The notes beneath the pieces were generated by a model. It had not been told where the DNA came from. It did not search any database and saw nothing but the letters and a program-made list of their open reading frames with translations. This document shows positions 1 to 9,328 of a stretch of 64,000 bases of DNA, piece by piece. Position numbers and translations under genes: made by a program. Source of the DNA: Oceanicaulis alexandrii DSM 11625 (GTDB lineage Bacteria; Pseudomonadota; Alphaproteobacteria; Caulobacterales; Maricaulaceae); contig NZ_ATUP01000001.1 of assembly GCF_000420265.1 (NCBI RefSeq), forward strand, positions 2,294,001 through 2,358,000, written 5' to 3'. Numbering within the stretch: the first letter of the stretch is position 1; each line of letters begins with the position of its first letter.

Positions 1-362
1 TCCGGCGTCGACCCGATCACCCGGTGACCGCGATGGGAATCGCCCAGGCTGATCGGCACGGTCCAGGCCACGCCGGACGCGCTGGCCACTGTCTCATAGC
101 TTTCCCAGGTGATGTTGTTGGTGGCGTCGCCGATGTGGAACACCGAATAGAGCAACAGGTTCACCGGGCTCGATCGCGCGCCGACGATCAGGTCGACGCC
201 GGAGATGGTGTTTTCAAAGCTCTCGCGGGCGCCATGGCGCACTTTCTCCACGCCGAGAAACAGCATGACTGAAATGGCGACCGTCAACACGGTCAGGATG
301 GCGGTGGCGCGGCGATTGGCGATGGAGCGCAGGGCGAGGTTCAGGACAGGCAGACGCGCCAT
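1..362 (-). CDS. ABC transporter permease, FtsX/MacB type (N-terminal part, cut by left edge)
   Basis: About 120 N-terminal residues are present; the gene continues beyond base 1. The start MARLPVLNLALRSIANRR is a short cytoplasmic basic stretch followed by one hydrophobic segment (residues about 20-38), then a periplasmic-looking region. This is how MacB/LolC/FtsX-type permeases begin. The start codon overlaps the stop of the ATPase gene by one base (TAATG), so the two are translationally coupled subunits of one transporter. Homologues export lipoproteins, peptides or drugs, or act mechanically on the envelope; the substrate cannot be read from this fragment. Confidence 0.8.
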   Translation of the reverse strand, partial: MARLPVLNLALRSIANRRATAILTVLTVAISVMLFLGVEKVRHGARESFENTISGVDLIVGARSSPVNLLLYSVFHIGDATNNITWESYETVASASGVAWTVPISLGDSHRGHRVIGSTP

Positions 363-1084
363 TATGCAGGCTCCTTCGCACTGACCGTGTTGATCTCGCT
401 CAGATCCAGCGCGCGGTCGAACTGGGAGGCGAGGCCGCCGTCATGGCTGACGAACAGCAAGGCCGCGCCAGACGCGGTGCATTCTTCCTTGAGCAAGGCG
501 ATGAAGGCGTCGCGACTGTCTGCATCAAGCGCCGAGGTCGGCTCGTCCGCCAGGATCAGCCCCGGCTTGCCGATCAGGGCGCGCGCCGCGGCGACGCGCT
601 GTTGCTGGCCGACGCTGAGATTGGCCGCGCGCTGGGACCAGACTTCACGGGCGTCAAGGCCAAGCCGTTCCAGCAGTCTGCGCGCTTCAGCCTGTTCGCC
701 GCCTGCAGCTTCAGCCTGACGCGCACGCTCGGATGAGAACCGGCAGGGCAGCATGACGTTCTCGCCCACCGGCAGATAGGGCAGCAGGTTGAACATCTGG
801 AAGATCACGCCCAGATGCGCCGCGCGAAACGCGTCGCGCTTCGCCGGGGACAGGGTCTGCATCGCCTGGCCCAGAATCTCCAGATCGCCCGAGCGAGGCT
901 CCAGGATGCCGGAGATCAGGCCCAGTAATGTGGATTTGCCGGACCCGCTGGCGCCTCGAAGGAAAATTCGCTCGCCGGCTTCCACGCGCAGGGCGTCAAT
1001 GGAGATGACATCCGGCTGACGCCGCGTATAGGCGAAGCGCAAATCAGACAGGGCGAGGGCGGGGGGCGCAGGCGTCGAGGTCAT
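362..1084 (-). CDS. ABC transporter ATP-binding protein, LolD/MacB family
   Basis: This is the cytoplasmic ATPase partner of the adjacent permease, 240 residues with the ATG chosen here. It shows Walker A GASGSGKST (residues 44-52), a variant signature LSVGQQQR, Walker B LILADEP, and the H-loop histidine in FVSHD. An upstream TTG at 1120 would add 12 residues, but neither start has a convincing ribosome binding site and homologues start near MTST. The signature has V where most members have G, a common LolD-family variation. It probably powers an FtsX-type exporter. The substrate is unknown. Confidence 0.9.
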   Translation of the reverse strand: MTSTPAPPALALSDLRFAYTRRQPDVISIDALRVEAGERIFLRGASGSGKSTLLGLISGILEPRSGDLEILGQAMQTLSPAKRDAFRAAHLGVIFQMFNLLPYLPVGENVMLPCRFSSERARQAEAAGGEQAEARRLLERLGLDAREVWSQRAANLSVGQQQRVAAARALIGKPGLILADEPTSALDADSRDAFIALLKEECTASGAALLFVSHDGGLASQFDRALDLSEINTVSAKEPA

Positions 1085-1135
1085 ACGCAATTGTGTAACG
1101 TCGAGACTGCGCCCCGCCAAGTGAAACCGGGCGCG

Positions 1136-2113
1136 TTAAGCTGCGTCGGACGCCTTGTCGCGGGCGGCGTCGAGGGCGGCGAGATAGCGTTCCGCTTCCA
1201 GCGCCGCCATGCAGCCCATGCCCGCCGCCGTGATGGCCTGGCGATACTTGTCGTCGGTCACGTCGCCCGCGGCGAACACGCCGGGGATCGTGGTGGAGGT
1301 GGAATCAGGCGCGGTGACCAGATAGCCGCCTTCCTTGGTTTCCAGCTGACCGGTGAACAATTCCGTCGCCGGAGCATGGCCGATGGCGATGAAGACGCCG
1401 TCAGCGGGGCGCGCTTCGATCTCGCCGGTCTTGACGTTCTTAAGCCGGACGCCGGTGACGGATTTGACCGGCTTGTCTTCGCCGGTGACCTCTTCAAGCT
1501 GGCTGTCCCAGACCACTTCCACCTTGGGGTGATTGAACAGGCGGTCCTGCATGATCTTTTCCGCACGCAGGGAATCGCGGCGGTGCACCAGCGTCACTTT
1601 CGAGGCGAAATTGGTCAGAAACAGCGCTTCTTCCACCGCGGTGTTGCCGCCGCCGACCACGAAGACTTCCTTGTCGCGATAGAAAAACCCGTCGCATGTG
1701 GCGCAGGCGGACACGCCATAGCCCTGATACGCCTGCTCGCTGTCCAGGCCGAGCCATTTGGCGCTGGCGCCGGTGGCGATGACCACGGCGTCCGCGGTGT
1801 AGACCACGCCGCTATCGCCGGTCAGCTTGAACGGGCGCGCGCTGAGATCGGCGTCGACGATCAGGTCATCGGCGAAGGCCGTGCCCATGTTTTCCGCCTG
1901 GGCCTTCATCTGCTCCATCAGCCAGGGACCCTGAATGGGGTCGGCGAAGCCGGGATAGTTTTCCACATCGGTGGTGATGGTCAGCTGACCGCCTGGCTGC
2001 ATGCCCGCAATCAGGAGCGGCTCCAGCATGGCGCGGGCGGCGTAGATCGCGGCGGTGTAGCCGGCGGAACCGGAACCGATGATGACAAGCTTGGCGTGAC
2101 GGGTCTCGGCCAT
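1136..2113 (-). CDS. trxB: Thioredoxin-disulfide reductase
   Basis: This cytosolic FAD enzyme passes electrons from NADPH to thioredoxin. The 325-residue length is normal. The FAD-binding GSGSAG is at residues 13-18, the redox-active C137-A-T-C140 lies in SACATCDG, the NADPH-binding GGGNTA follows, and the C-terminal FAD motif GVFAAGDV is present. I chose the ATG at 2113 because AAGGAG sits seven bases upstream; an in-frame ATG 21 bases earlier has no such site. It stands alone on the minus strand, about 50 bases from the ABC ATPase gene. The family assignment is secure. Confidence 0.97.
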   Translation of the reverse strand: MAETRHAKLVIIGSGSAGYTAAIYAARAMLEPLLIAGMQPGGQLTITTDVENYPGFADPIQGPWLMEQMKAQAENMGTAFADDLIVDADLSARPFKLTGDSGVVYTADAVVIATGASAKWLGLDSEQAYQGYGVSACATCDGFFYRDKEVFVVGGGNTAVEEALFLTNFASKVTLVHRRDSLRAEKIMQDRLFNHPKVEVVWDSQLEEVTGEDKPVKSVTGVRLKNVKTGEIEARPADGVFIAIGHAPATELFTGQLETKEGGYLVTAPDSTSTTIPGVFAAGDVTDDKYRQAITAAGMGCMAALEAERYLAALDAARDKASDAA

Positions 2114-2206
2114 GGCCGGCTCCTTCGTAATCATGGGCCGCGCAATGGACCCTTCAACCGGGTTGTGCGCAGGCAGGGCGAGTCTGATGGCCCTGATGTC
2201 GCCTTC

Positions 2207-3109
2207 CTAGGCCAGAATTTCAAGCACGGCGTGCGCTGCTCTGTCGGTTTCGTGAAGCGGATCGTAGCTCCAGCTCTCCAACCGGCCCAGATAGGGGCGC
2301 ACGGCGCCGGCGCCTTCCAGCCCGGCGTAAAGCAGACGGAACTTGCCCGGATCGCCGTCCACTCCCAGCCGGTAGACCGGTGCGCCCGTGGCGGCGGCCT
2401 CACACAGCATGTTCGTGGAATCCTCGGTGACGCAAATCCAGTCCGCCGCCGCCAGAAAGGCGAAATAGGGGTTGGGGCCGTCACCGTCATGAAACCAGAC
2501 CCGCTCGGCCTGGGCGTAGCGACTGCGCAGCGTTTCGGTCAGCGCATCCGGCGTGCGGCGCGACACGGTGATCATCAGAGACCCCGCCTGGCGCCTTATG
2601 GAGTCCGCCTCGTCCAGAAGGTTGGCGCAGGCGGCGTCGGTGAAACGATGATGCTTGCTGTCGCCGCCAATCAGCAGGGCGGCGTGCGGACCGGGCAGGG
2701 CCTCAAGCCGGTCAGCGAACGCGCTTGCGCCTTCGTTCAGGCGTTGCGGCGTAATCCGGTTGGGCGAGCCCAGAATGTTGAGCACGTTCGGCCCGTGCAT
2801 CCGGTCATGGCGAGGTGCGATGATCAGGTCGAACAGGTCTGTGTGACTGCGCGGTTTCTGGACATAAACAAACCGCGTGCGCCGCCAGCGCCGTCGATGC
2901 AGCGCCGCCGCGCGCACCGCCGCCCGGCCACAGCCGATCCACAGATCGGGCTCGATCATGCTCGCATCCGGCAATTTCCCGGTGCGGGGCACCTGGATGG
3001 GCAGGATCTGGAGCGGGGTCAGCCGCCCAAGCGCTTCGGCCAGGCCAAGGGCCTGATTTTCAATGCCCCGACGCCCGTCAGAGACCACAATGCAAGAGCG
3101 CGTGTCCAT
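2207..3109 (-). CDS. Mitochondrial fission ELM1 family protein (DUF1022)
   Basis: About 300 residues. The start MDTRSCIVVSDGRRGIENQALG followed by a glycosyltransferase-B-like fold (WIGCGRAA, LLIGGDS, WICVTEDSTNMLCEAAATGAPVY) matches the ELM1/DUF1022 family. Plants use ELM1 in mitochondrial fission; the bacterial role is not established. The motif VTEDSTNML resembles the nucleotide-sugar pocket of GT-B transferases, so a sugar-transfer role is possible but inferred. Alternative starts at 3118 and 3148 are in frame, and none has a strong ribosome binding site. Reading further upstream would run antisense through the repressor gene and is not credible. Confidence 0.8.
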   Translation of the reverse strand: MDTRSCIVVSDGRRGIENQALGLAEALGRLTPLQILPIQVPRTGKLPDASMIEPDLWIGCGRAAVRAAALHRRRWRRTRFVYVQKPRSHTDLFDLIIAPRHDRMHGPNVLNILGSPNRITPQRLNEGASAFADRLEALPGPHAALLIGGDSKHHRFTDAACANLLDEADSIRRQAGSLMITVSRRTPDALTETLRSRYAQAERVWFHDGDGPNPYFAFLAAADWICVTEDSTNMLCEAAATGAPVYRLGVDGDPGKFRLLYAGLEGAGAVRPYLGRLESWSYDPLHETDRAAHAVLEILA

Positions 3110-3172
3110 GCCCGCCATCGTCGCCGATATGCCTTTTGGGTCAAGCATGAAGGGCGGTGAGTCGAATGTGTG

Positions 3173-3229
3173 TTGACGTCTGTCGGAATCATGTGACACA
3201 TGTAATGCAAGCAAGCGAGGTGTCACATG
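3173..3229. promoter_or_regulatory. Putative BlaI-type operator/promoter region of the repressor-protease operon
   Basis: A -35-like TTGACG lies at 3173-3178. Where a -10 box would fall there is a perfect dyad CATGTG-A-CACATG at 3190-3202. Its left half CATGTGACAC (3190-3199) recurs as the exact inverted copy GTGTCACATG at 3220-3229, ending on the repressor ATG. BlaI/MecI dimers bind short dyads over their own promoters, so this is a strong candidate autoregulatory operator. Protein binding is inferred. The region also lies upstream of the divergent ELM1-like gene, which might share regulation. Confidence 0.6.
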
Positions 3230-3637
3230 ACGACCGAACCCAATCCCAGCGAGCTCGAAGTGCTCAAGGCGCTCTGGTCCCATGACCGGCTCAGCGCCCG
3301 TGAAGTCCACGACCAGATCGGTGAGGCGCAGCGCTGGTCCTATTCCACCACTCGTACGGTCATCCAGCGCATGGTCGACAAGGGCCTGGTGAACAAGGAC
3401 AGCGTGCATGGCCTCGCCGTGTTCGCGGCGGCCGATCGCAAGGTCGATCTGATCAGCCGACTGGTGCGCAGCTTCACCAAGCGTGTGCTGGAAGCGGACC
3501 CAACCGCTCTGCCGGCGTCTGCTTTCGCAGGCAGCCGCCTGCTCGACGAGGGCGAGCGCGCCGAACTCGACGCCTTGCTGAAAGCAGGCGCGGATGAGGG
3601 CGGCCATAAGGATAACGAGGAGGAGGCAGGGCAATGA
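3227..3637 (+). CDS. BlaI/MecI/CopY family transcriptional repressor
   Basis: A 136-residue winged-helix DNA-binding protein. The N-terminal segment (residues 8-70: ELEVLKALWS, SAREVHDQIG, YSTTRTVIQRMVDKGLV) is the classic BlaI/MecI helix-turn-helix and wing. The rest is the helical dimerisation and cleavage region with an acidic tail. The start has GAGG six bases upstream. Its stop overlaps the next gene's ATG (ATGA), so repressor and M56 membrane protease are co-translated, the standard sensor/repressor pairing in which the protease triggers repressor removal. No beta-lactamase gene is adjacent, so the regulon is unknown. Confidence 0.9.
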   Translation: MTTEPNPSELEVLKALWSHDRLSAREVHDQIGEAQRWSYSTTRTVIQRMVDKGLVNKDSVHGLAVFAAADRKVDLISRLVRSFTKRVLEADPTALPASAFAGSRLLDEGERAELDALLKAGADEGGHKDNEEEAGQ

Positions 3638-5205
3638 CCTTTATGGATCTGATCTGGACCAGTGCCGCGAGTATTCCCGCCGCCCTGTCCGCCTGGCTCG
3701 CAGCGCGTGTGCTGGAGCCGCATCTGTCCCCGCGTCTGGGCGTGCGCCTGTGGCAGGCGGCCCGCCTGGCCGCCTTTGCGCCGATCCTGGTGGTGCTGGG
3801 GGCAGGCTTGATCCCTCAACAGCAGAGCGCCAACGCATCGAGCGTGCAGGTGATTCTGGGAGATGGAGCGCAGCAGACTGTGCCCGTCGCTGCGCCGCTA
3901 TTCCAGCCGATTCTCGACTTTGCCGAGCTGACTGTATCTTCCGTGCCTGCCGCGCTCCTGCCGCTCATTGCGGTTCTCTATCTGGCGGGTCTCACGATCA
4001 TGGCGGCGCGAGGCGTTTTGCAACGCGGCCAGATCCGCACCCTGATCCGCGCCTCGGTCGCCGACAATGGACGTTTGTCAGAACTCGCCCAACGCTGGCG
4101 GGCGCACCTTGGACTGCCGCAAACCCTGGCTCCGGTGCGAGTGGTGGATGCGGTGATCTCGCCTTTCGTGGTGGGCATCAAGCCGGTCATCCTGGCGCCG
4201 GATACGCTGGCAAAGCGTGACGATGCCGAAGCCGCCATCGCTCATGAGCTGATGCATATCAAGCGCGGCGATGAGCGGGACCGCCTGATCGGTGAGGCGC
4301 TGGCGGCGCTGATCTGGTTCAACCCGGTCTATCGCGCCATCGAGCGTCGTCTGGCCGCCGCGCGTGAGCTGGCCTGTGATGCGGATGTGCTGGACGCCCT
4401 GGGGCCCGACCAACGCCGCCCCTATGCCGAAGCGATTGCTGGCCTCGCGCCCATGCCGGCGGTGGCGACAGGGTTCCTGACCGATCTGGAGCGTTTGCGC
4501 AAACGCCGCGTTGAGGCCGCGCTCAGCCATACCGGCGCCAAGCCGCGCGCCCTGGCAGCCGTCTTGGCGGGCGCCGCGATCCTGCTGGCCGGGGCCCCGT
4601 CAGCGGCGCTCGCGGTGATGCTGAGCGGGCAGGAGGTGCAGGGCGCTGAAACCCGCGTGTTGAGCGAAGCTGTCGGCGAGCAAGTGCTGGCGGCGCAAGA
4701 GGCTGCGCAGGCCGAGGACCATCAGCGGGCTTTGGATATCTTGAATACGATCGAACCCCAGTCGCCGTATGACGCATTCATCGTCGAACAACTCAAAGCA
4801 CGGGCTCTGTTTGAGCTGGATGATTTCCCTGCTTCGGTAGAGGCCTTTGAAGCCGCTCTCGTCAGCGGCGGCGCTAACGAGGAAGAGCGGTACAGAGTCG
4901 AGACGGCGATTCTCCAGCTCAGCCTCGTCATGGAAGATTATGAGGCCGTGAGTCAGTCGCTGGAGCGGTTGCTTCAGTTTGATTTCCCGATGTCAGGTCA
5001 AATGAGCAGGACGGTCGCTCAAGCCTATTTGCAGTTGGATGAGTTCGAGGCTGCCCTGCCATACGCTGAATACGCGAGGCAGGTTCAGGATGGTGAAGAC
5101 CGGGACACGCTGCTGTTGTTGCAATACCTCTATGAGCAGACTGGTCGAGCTGACGACGCCACCGCCATGCGTCAGATCCGCTTGGCTCTGTTTCCCGAGA
5201 ACTGA
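3634..5205 (+). CDS. M56 family membrane metalloprotease (BlaR1-like) with TPR-like C-terminal region
   Basis: A 523-residue membrane protein. Hydrophobic segments in the first ~120 residues precede a cytosolic zinc-protease domain with the HExxH motif H204-E-L-M-H208 and the downstream RELACDADVL helix typical of M56 peptidases. A further membrane segment follows at about residues 305-325. The C-terminal ~190 residues are not a penicillin-binding sensor; they look like tetratricopeptide helices (AEDHQRALDIL, ALFELDDFPASVEAFEAAL, AYLQLDEFEAALPYAEYA). It is co-translated with the BlaI-type repressor. The signal sensed is unknown and is unlikely to be a beta-lactam acylating this protein. Confidence 0.85.
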   Translation: MTFMDLIWTSAASIPAALSAWLAARVLEPHLSPRLGVRLWQAARLAAFAPILVVLGAGLIPQQQSANASSVQVILGDGAQQTVPVAAPLFQPILDFAELTVSSVPAALLPLIAVLYLAGLTIMAARGVLQRGQIRTLIRASVADNGRLSELAQRWRAHLGLPQTLAPVRVVDAVISPFVVGIKPVILAPDTLAKRDDAEAAIAHELMHIKRGDERDRLIGEALAALIWFNPVYRAIERRLAAARELACDADVLDALGPDQRRPYAEAIAGLAPMPAVATGFLTDLERLRKRRVEAALSHTGAKPRALAAVLAGAAILLAGAPSAALAVMLSGQEVQGAETRVLSEAVGEQVLAAQEAAQAEDHQRALDILNTIEPQSPYDAFIVEQLKARALFELDDFPASVEAFEAALVSGGANEEERYRVETAILQLSLVMEDYEAVSQSLERLLQFDFPMSGQMSRTVAQAYLQLDEFEAALPYAEYARQVQDGEDRDTLLLLQYLYEQTGRADDATAMRQIRLALFPEN

Positions 5206-5231
5206 TCGTTCCACAGCTTCGGATAAACTTA

Positions 5232-5258
5232 CGGCCGGCGCATCGCGCCGGCCGTTTT
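5232..5258. terminator. Rho-independent terminator after the M56 protease gene
   Basis: A perfect 10-bp stem CGGCCGGCGC / GCGCCGGCCG with a 3-base ATC loop is followed by TTTT on the plus strand. It sits between the converging M56 protease and greA genes. A weaker run of T on the minus side could let it serve greA as well. Confidence 0.85.
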
Positions 5259-5283
5259 GTCTTCTGAGCCTTGAAGGCCGAGC

Positions 5284-5757
5284 CTATTTCCACTCGACCT
5301 TGAGGATCTCATAGCTTTTCACGCCACCGGGCGCGTTGACCTCGACCACATCGCCTTCTTCCTTGTTGATCATGGAGCGGGCGATCGGGGAGGAGAGCGA
5401 GATCTTGCCCGATTTCACATCGGCCTCGTCATCGCCGACGATCTTGTAGGTGCTCTCCTGCTCGGTGTCCTCGTCCACCACGGTGACGGTGGCGCCGAAC
5501 TTCACATGGCTGCCCGACATCTTGGAGATGTCGATGACCTGGGCGCGGGCGATCTTGTCCTCAAGCTCCTGCACGCGGCCTTCAATCCAGCCCTGCCGCT
5601 CCTTGGCGGCATGGTACTCGGCGTTCTCGGACAGGTCGCCATGTTCGCGCGCTTCGGAAATCGCGGCGATCACGGCAGGCCGTTCCACGCTCTTGAGGTG
5701 TCTGAGTTCTTCGTCGAGCGCTTTATGGCCCTCGGCGGTCATCGGAATTTTCTGCAT
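5284..5757 (-). CDS. greA: Transcription elongation factor GreA
   Basis: At 157 residues this is the usual GreA length. The N-terminal coiled coil ([43 protein letters not shown]) carries the acidic DLSENAEY tip, and the C-terminal FKBP-like domain contains [15 protein letters not shown] and [10 protein letters not shown]. The protein enters the RNA polymerase secondary channel and stimulates cleavage of backtracked transcripts. It lies 47 bases downstream of carB on the same strand, an order seen in other alphaproteobacteria, and may be cotranscribed with it. Confidence 0.97.
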   Translation of the reverse strand: MQKIPMTAEGHKALDEELRHLKSVERPAVIAAISEAREHGDLSENAEYHAAKERQGWIEGRVQELEDKIARAQVIDISKMSGSHVKFGATVTVVDEDTEQESTYKIVGDDEADVKSGKISLSSPIARSMINKEEGDVVEVNAPGGVKSYEILKVEWK

Positions 5758-5804
5758 GAATGTCCGGTCTCGTGATCAGTGCTCTGACGAACTGACAACT
5801 CTAC

Positions 5805-8800
5805 TCAGCCGCCAGACGGCCTATTACGATAGGATTGCAATGAGCGCGGTTCAAGCTGGCCTGCATCAATCGCCGCAATTGACTTCACTGCCGCCCGTGA
5901 AGCCGACGCTGTCGTATAGCATGGAATCTTCATTTCCAGCGCGGTTCGGCGGATCGAATAACTGTCGATCATGGAGCGCTGACCCTCAGTGGTGTTGAAC
6001 ACCAGCTGCACTTCGCCGTTCTTGATGGCGTCCACAATGTGAGGGCGTCCTTCAAAGACCTTGTTGATCGGCTGAACCGCGACGCCCGCCTCTTTCAAGG
6101 TCGCCGCCGTGCCGGAGGTCGCCAGCAGTTTGAAGCCCAGAGCGGTCAGACGATGACAGGATTCAATCATCATCGGCTTGTCTGATTCTTTCAGCGAGAC
6201 GAACACCGTGCCCGATTTGGGCAGGTTTACGCCCGCGCCCAGCTCGGCCTTGGCGAAGGCGGCTTCAAAGCGTTCGTCAATGCCCATGACTTCGCCGGTG
6301 GAGCGCATTTCCGGGCCGAGTATCGGATCGACGCCGGGGAAGCGCGAGAACGGCATCACCGCCTCTTTCACCGCGATATGGCGGCTGGGCATGGCCGGGG
6401 TCTCAAACTCTGACAATTTCGCGCCGGCCATCACCTTGGCGGCGATCTTGGCCACCGGCGCGCCGATGGTTTTGGCCACGAACGGCACGGTGCGGCTGGC
6501 GCGCGGGTTCACCTCGATGAGGTAGACCATGTTGTCCTTCACCGCGTACTGCACGTTCATCAGGCCCTTGACGCCGATGGCTTTCGCGAGGGCTTTCGTC
6601 TGGCGGCGCAATTCGCTGACGGTCTGGTCAGAGAGCGAGTAAGGCGGCAAGGAACAGGCGCTATCGCCCGAGTGCACGCCCGCTTCCTCGATATGCTCCA
6701 TGATGCCGGAAATCCAGACATCCTCGCCGTCGCAGACCGCGTCCACATCCACTTCGGAGGCGTCTGACAGATAGCGGTCGAGCAGCAGCGGCGCCTTGCC
6801 TGACACATGGACGGCTTCGCGAATATAGCGGCTGAAGCTCTCCACATCGCGCACGATCTCCATGCCGCGACCGCCGAGCACGTGCGACGGGCGCAGCACC
6901 AGCGGGAAGCCCAGCTCCTCGGCCATGACGCGCGCTTCAGCTTCATCATGGGCGATGGCGTTGGGCGGCTGTTTCAGCCCCAGATCATCGAGCAGCGCCT
7001 TGAAGCGCTCGCGGTCTTCGGCCAGGTCGATGGCGTCCGGCGCGGTGCCGAGGATCGGCACGCCGGCCGCTTCCAGCTCCGGCGCCAGTTTCAGCGGGGT
7101 CTGGCCGCCATACTGGACCACCACGCCCAGCAGCTCGCCTGACTGCATTTCGGTCTCGATCAGCTCCAGCACGTCTTCGGCGGTCAGCGGTTCGAAATAC
7201 AGCCGGTCCGCGGTGTCATAGTCGGTGGAGACAGTCTCGGGGTTGCAGTTCACCATGATGGATTCAATGCCCATCTCGGCGAAGGCGAAGGCCGCGTGAC
7301 AGCAGCAATAGTCAAACTCGATGCCCTGGCCGATCCGGTTCGGCCCGCCGCCCAGAATGATCGCCTTTTTGCGATCCGTCGGCGCAGCTTCGCACTCGCC
7401 GCCGCGCTCATAGGTCGAATACATGTACGGGGTGGGTGAGGCGAACTCGGCCGCGCAGGTGTCCACGCGCTTGTAGACGGGGCGCACTCCGAAGGTCTTG
7501 CGCAGCGCCTTCACCTCGGTCTCCTCGACCTTGGCGAGGGTTGCGAGGCGCTTGTCGGAGAAGCCCATGGATTTGAGCTTCAAAAGCTCATCGCCATTTT
7601 GCGGCAGGCCCAGCATGCGCACCTGTTCTTCGGCGTGCACGATGGCTTCGATCTGGCGCAGGAACCATGGCTCATACAGGCAGGCGCTCTGGATCCGCTC
7701 CACGGTCAGTCCTTCGCGGAAGGCCTGGGCGATCACCAACAGGCGATCCGGCGTGGGTTGCGACAGCGCCGCCAGCACCGCCTGATGGCGCGCGGCTTCG
7801 TCTTCAGCCTGATCGAGACCCTCGATCTCGATCTCGTCAAAGCCTGACAGGCCGGTTTCCAGGCTGCGCAGGGCTTTTTGCACGCTTTCGGCAAAGCTGC
7901 GGCCCATGGACATGGCTTCACCCACCGACTTCATGGAGGTGGTCAGCGTGGCTTTCGCGCCGGGATATTTCTCAAATGCGAAGCGCGGGATCTTGGTGAC
8001 CACATAATCGATGGTCGGCTCAAAGCTCGCCGGGGTCGCGCCGCCGGTGATGTCGTTGTCGATCTCATCCAGCGTGTAGCCGACCGCCAGCTTGGCCGCG
8101 ACCTTGGCGATGGGAAAGCCCGTGGCTTTGGACGCCAGCGCGGAAGAGCGCGACACGCGCGGGTTCATCTCGATGACCACCATGCGGCCATCCTTGGGGT
8201 TCACGGCGAACTGCACGTTCGAGCCGCCGGTCTCCACCCCGATCTCGCGCAGCACGGCGATCGAGGCCGAGCGCATGCGCTGATATTCCTTGTCGGTCAG
8301 GGTCAGGGCGGGCGCGACGGTGATGGAATCGCCGGTGTGAACGCCCATCGGGTCAATGTTTTCAATCGAGCAGATGATGATGCAGTTGTCCGCTTTGTCG
8401 CGGACCACTTCCATTTCGTACTCTTTCCAGCCCAGAACGCTTTCCTCGATCAGCACTTCTGTGACCGGGGAGTGATAGAGGCCCGAGGTGACGATCTCGC
8501 GGAACTCTTCAACATTGTAGGCGATGCCGCCGCCGGTGCCGCCCATGGTGAAAGAGGGGCGGATCACGGCCGGCAGGCCCAATTCCTCAAGCACGATCTC
8601 GGCTTCCGCCATCGTGTGCACGGTGCGCGAGATGGGGCTTTCAAGACCGATGGAGTCCATCGCCACGCGGAAGCGCTCGCGGTTTTCCGCCTTGTCGATG
8701 ACGTCGGCCTTGGCGCCGATCATCTCCACATTGAACAGCTCCAGCACGCCGCGCTTGTCGAGCTCCAGCGCGCAATTGAGCGCGGTCTGCCCGCCCATGG

Positions 8801-9065
8801 TGGGCAGCAGCGCGTCGGGGCGCTCCTTCTCGATCACCTTGGCGACCATTTCAGGCGTGATCGGCTCGATATAGGTGGCGTCGGCCAGATCAGGGTCGGT
8901 CATGATCGTGGCGGGGTTGGAGTTCACCAGGATCACCCGGTAGCCCTCTTCCTTCAGCGCTTTCACCGCCTGAACGCCCGAATAGTCAAACTCGCAGGCC
9001 TGGCCGATCACGATGGGACCGGCGCCGATGATCAGGATGGACTGGATGTCTGTGCGCTTGGGCAT
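5805..9065 (-). CDS. carB: Carbamoyl-phosphate synthase large subunit
   Basis: 1086 residues, the normal length for the large subunit that makes carbamoyl phosphate from bicarbonate, ATP and glutamine-derived ammonia for pyrimidine and arginine synthesis. It begins [17 protein letters not shown]. Two homologous ATP-grasp halves are visible ([10 protein letters not shown] in the first, LGGRGMEIV in the second), and a C-terminal MGS-like regulatory domain ([16 protein letters not shown]) follows. I chose the ATG at 9065, preceded by AGAGG; an upstream ATG would add eight unconserved residues. The small subunit carA lies 5.3 kb away, so the two are not one operon. Confidence 0.98.
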   Translation of the reverse strand: MPKRTDIQSILIIGAGPIVIGQACEFDYSGVQAVKALKEEGYRVILVNSNPATIMTDPDLADATYIEPITPEMVAKVIEKERPDALLPTMGGQTALNCALELDKRGVLELFNVEMIGAKADVIDKAENRERFRVAMDSIGLESPISRTVHTMAEAEIVLEELGLPAVIRPSFTMGGTGGGIAYNVEEFREIVTSGLYHSPVTEVLIEESVLGWKEYEMEVVRDKADNCIIICSIENIDPMGVHTGDSITVAPALTLTDKEYQRMRSASIAVLREIGVETGGSNVQFAVNPKDGRMVVIEMNPRVSRSSALASKATGFPIAKVAAKLAVGYTLDEIDNDITGGATPASFEPTIDYVVTKIPRFAFEKYPGAKATLTTSMKSVGEAMSMGRSFAESVQKALRSLETGLSGFDEIEIEGLDQAEDEAARHQAVLAALSQPTPDRLLVIAQAFREGLTVERIQSACLYEPWFLRQIEAIVHAEEQVRMLGLPQNGDELLKLKSMGFSDKRLATLAKVEETEVKALRKTFGVRPVYKRVDTCAAEFASPTPYMYSTYERGGECEAAPTDRKKAIILGGGPNRIGQGIEFDYCCCHAAFAFAEMGIESIMVNCNPETVSTDYDTADRLYFEPLTAEDVLELIETEMQSGELLGVVVQYGGQTPLKLAPELEAAGVPILGTAPDAIDLAEDRERFKALLDDLGLKQPPNAIAHDEAEARVMAEELGFPLVLRPSHVLGGRGMEIVRDVESFSRYIREAVHVSGKAPLLLDRYLSDASEVDVDAVCDGEDVWISGIMEHIEEAGVHSGDSACSLPPYSLSDQTVSELRRQTKALAKAIGVKGLMNVQYAVKDNMVYLIEVNPRASRTVPFVAKTIGAPVAKIAAKVMAGAKLSEFETPAMPSRHIAVKEAVMPFSRFPGVDPILGPEMRSTGEVMGIDERFEAAFAKAELGAGVNLPKSGTVFVSLKESDKPMMIESCHRLTALGFKLLATSGTAATLKEAGVAVQPINKVFEGRPHIVDAIKNGEVQLVFNTTEGQRSMIDSYSIRRTALEMKIPCYTTASASRAAVKSIAAIDAGQLEPRSLQSYRNRPSGG

Positions 9066-9328
9066 GGCCGGCCTCTTAAACTGTTGCACGCGCGCGCGAA
9101 AACGCAGCCTCTGACAAGCCCGAAACGGGGTGGAGGCGGCGTGCGGCGCTGATGATGTACGCTGAAACCCGTGCTTAGACCGGAATCGGTCGCTTGGCGA
9201 GAGGCGATTGCGGTCACGTCCAGTAAAGGACGCCGCACGCGCCTGCCCGATGCCCCAAATGAGAGAAAAGGCCTTGAATTCTCTCCCGTGCGGGGAAAGG
9301 TTGGAGGCTGAATCTCGGGGGGATCATC

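Noticed and set aside
1091-3160. A long open frame of 689 codons on the plus strand opposite trxB and the ELM1-like gene
   Set aside because: It is antisense to two convincing genes, has no recognisable domain, and long antisense frames are expected in GC-rich DNA.
3110-3634. N-terminal extension of the ELM1-like frame through the repressor gene
   Set aside because: The extra ~175 residues are antisense to the BlaI-type gene and cross its operator; family members begin near MDTRSC.
7878-9152. A 424-codon plus-strand open frame opposite carB
   Set aside because: Antisense to carB with no recognisable domain.
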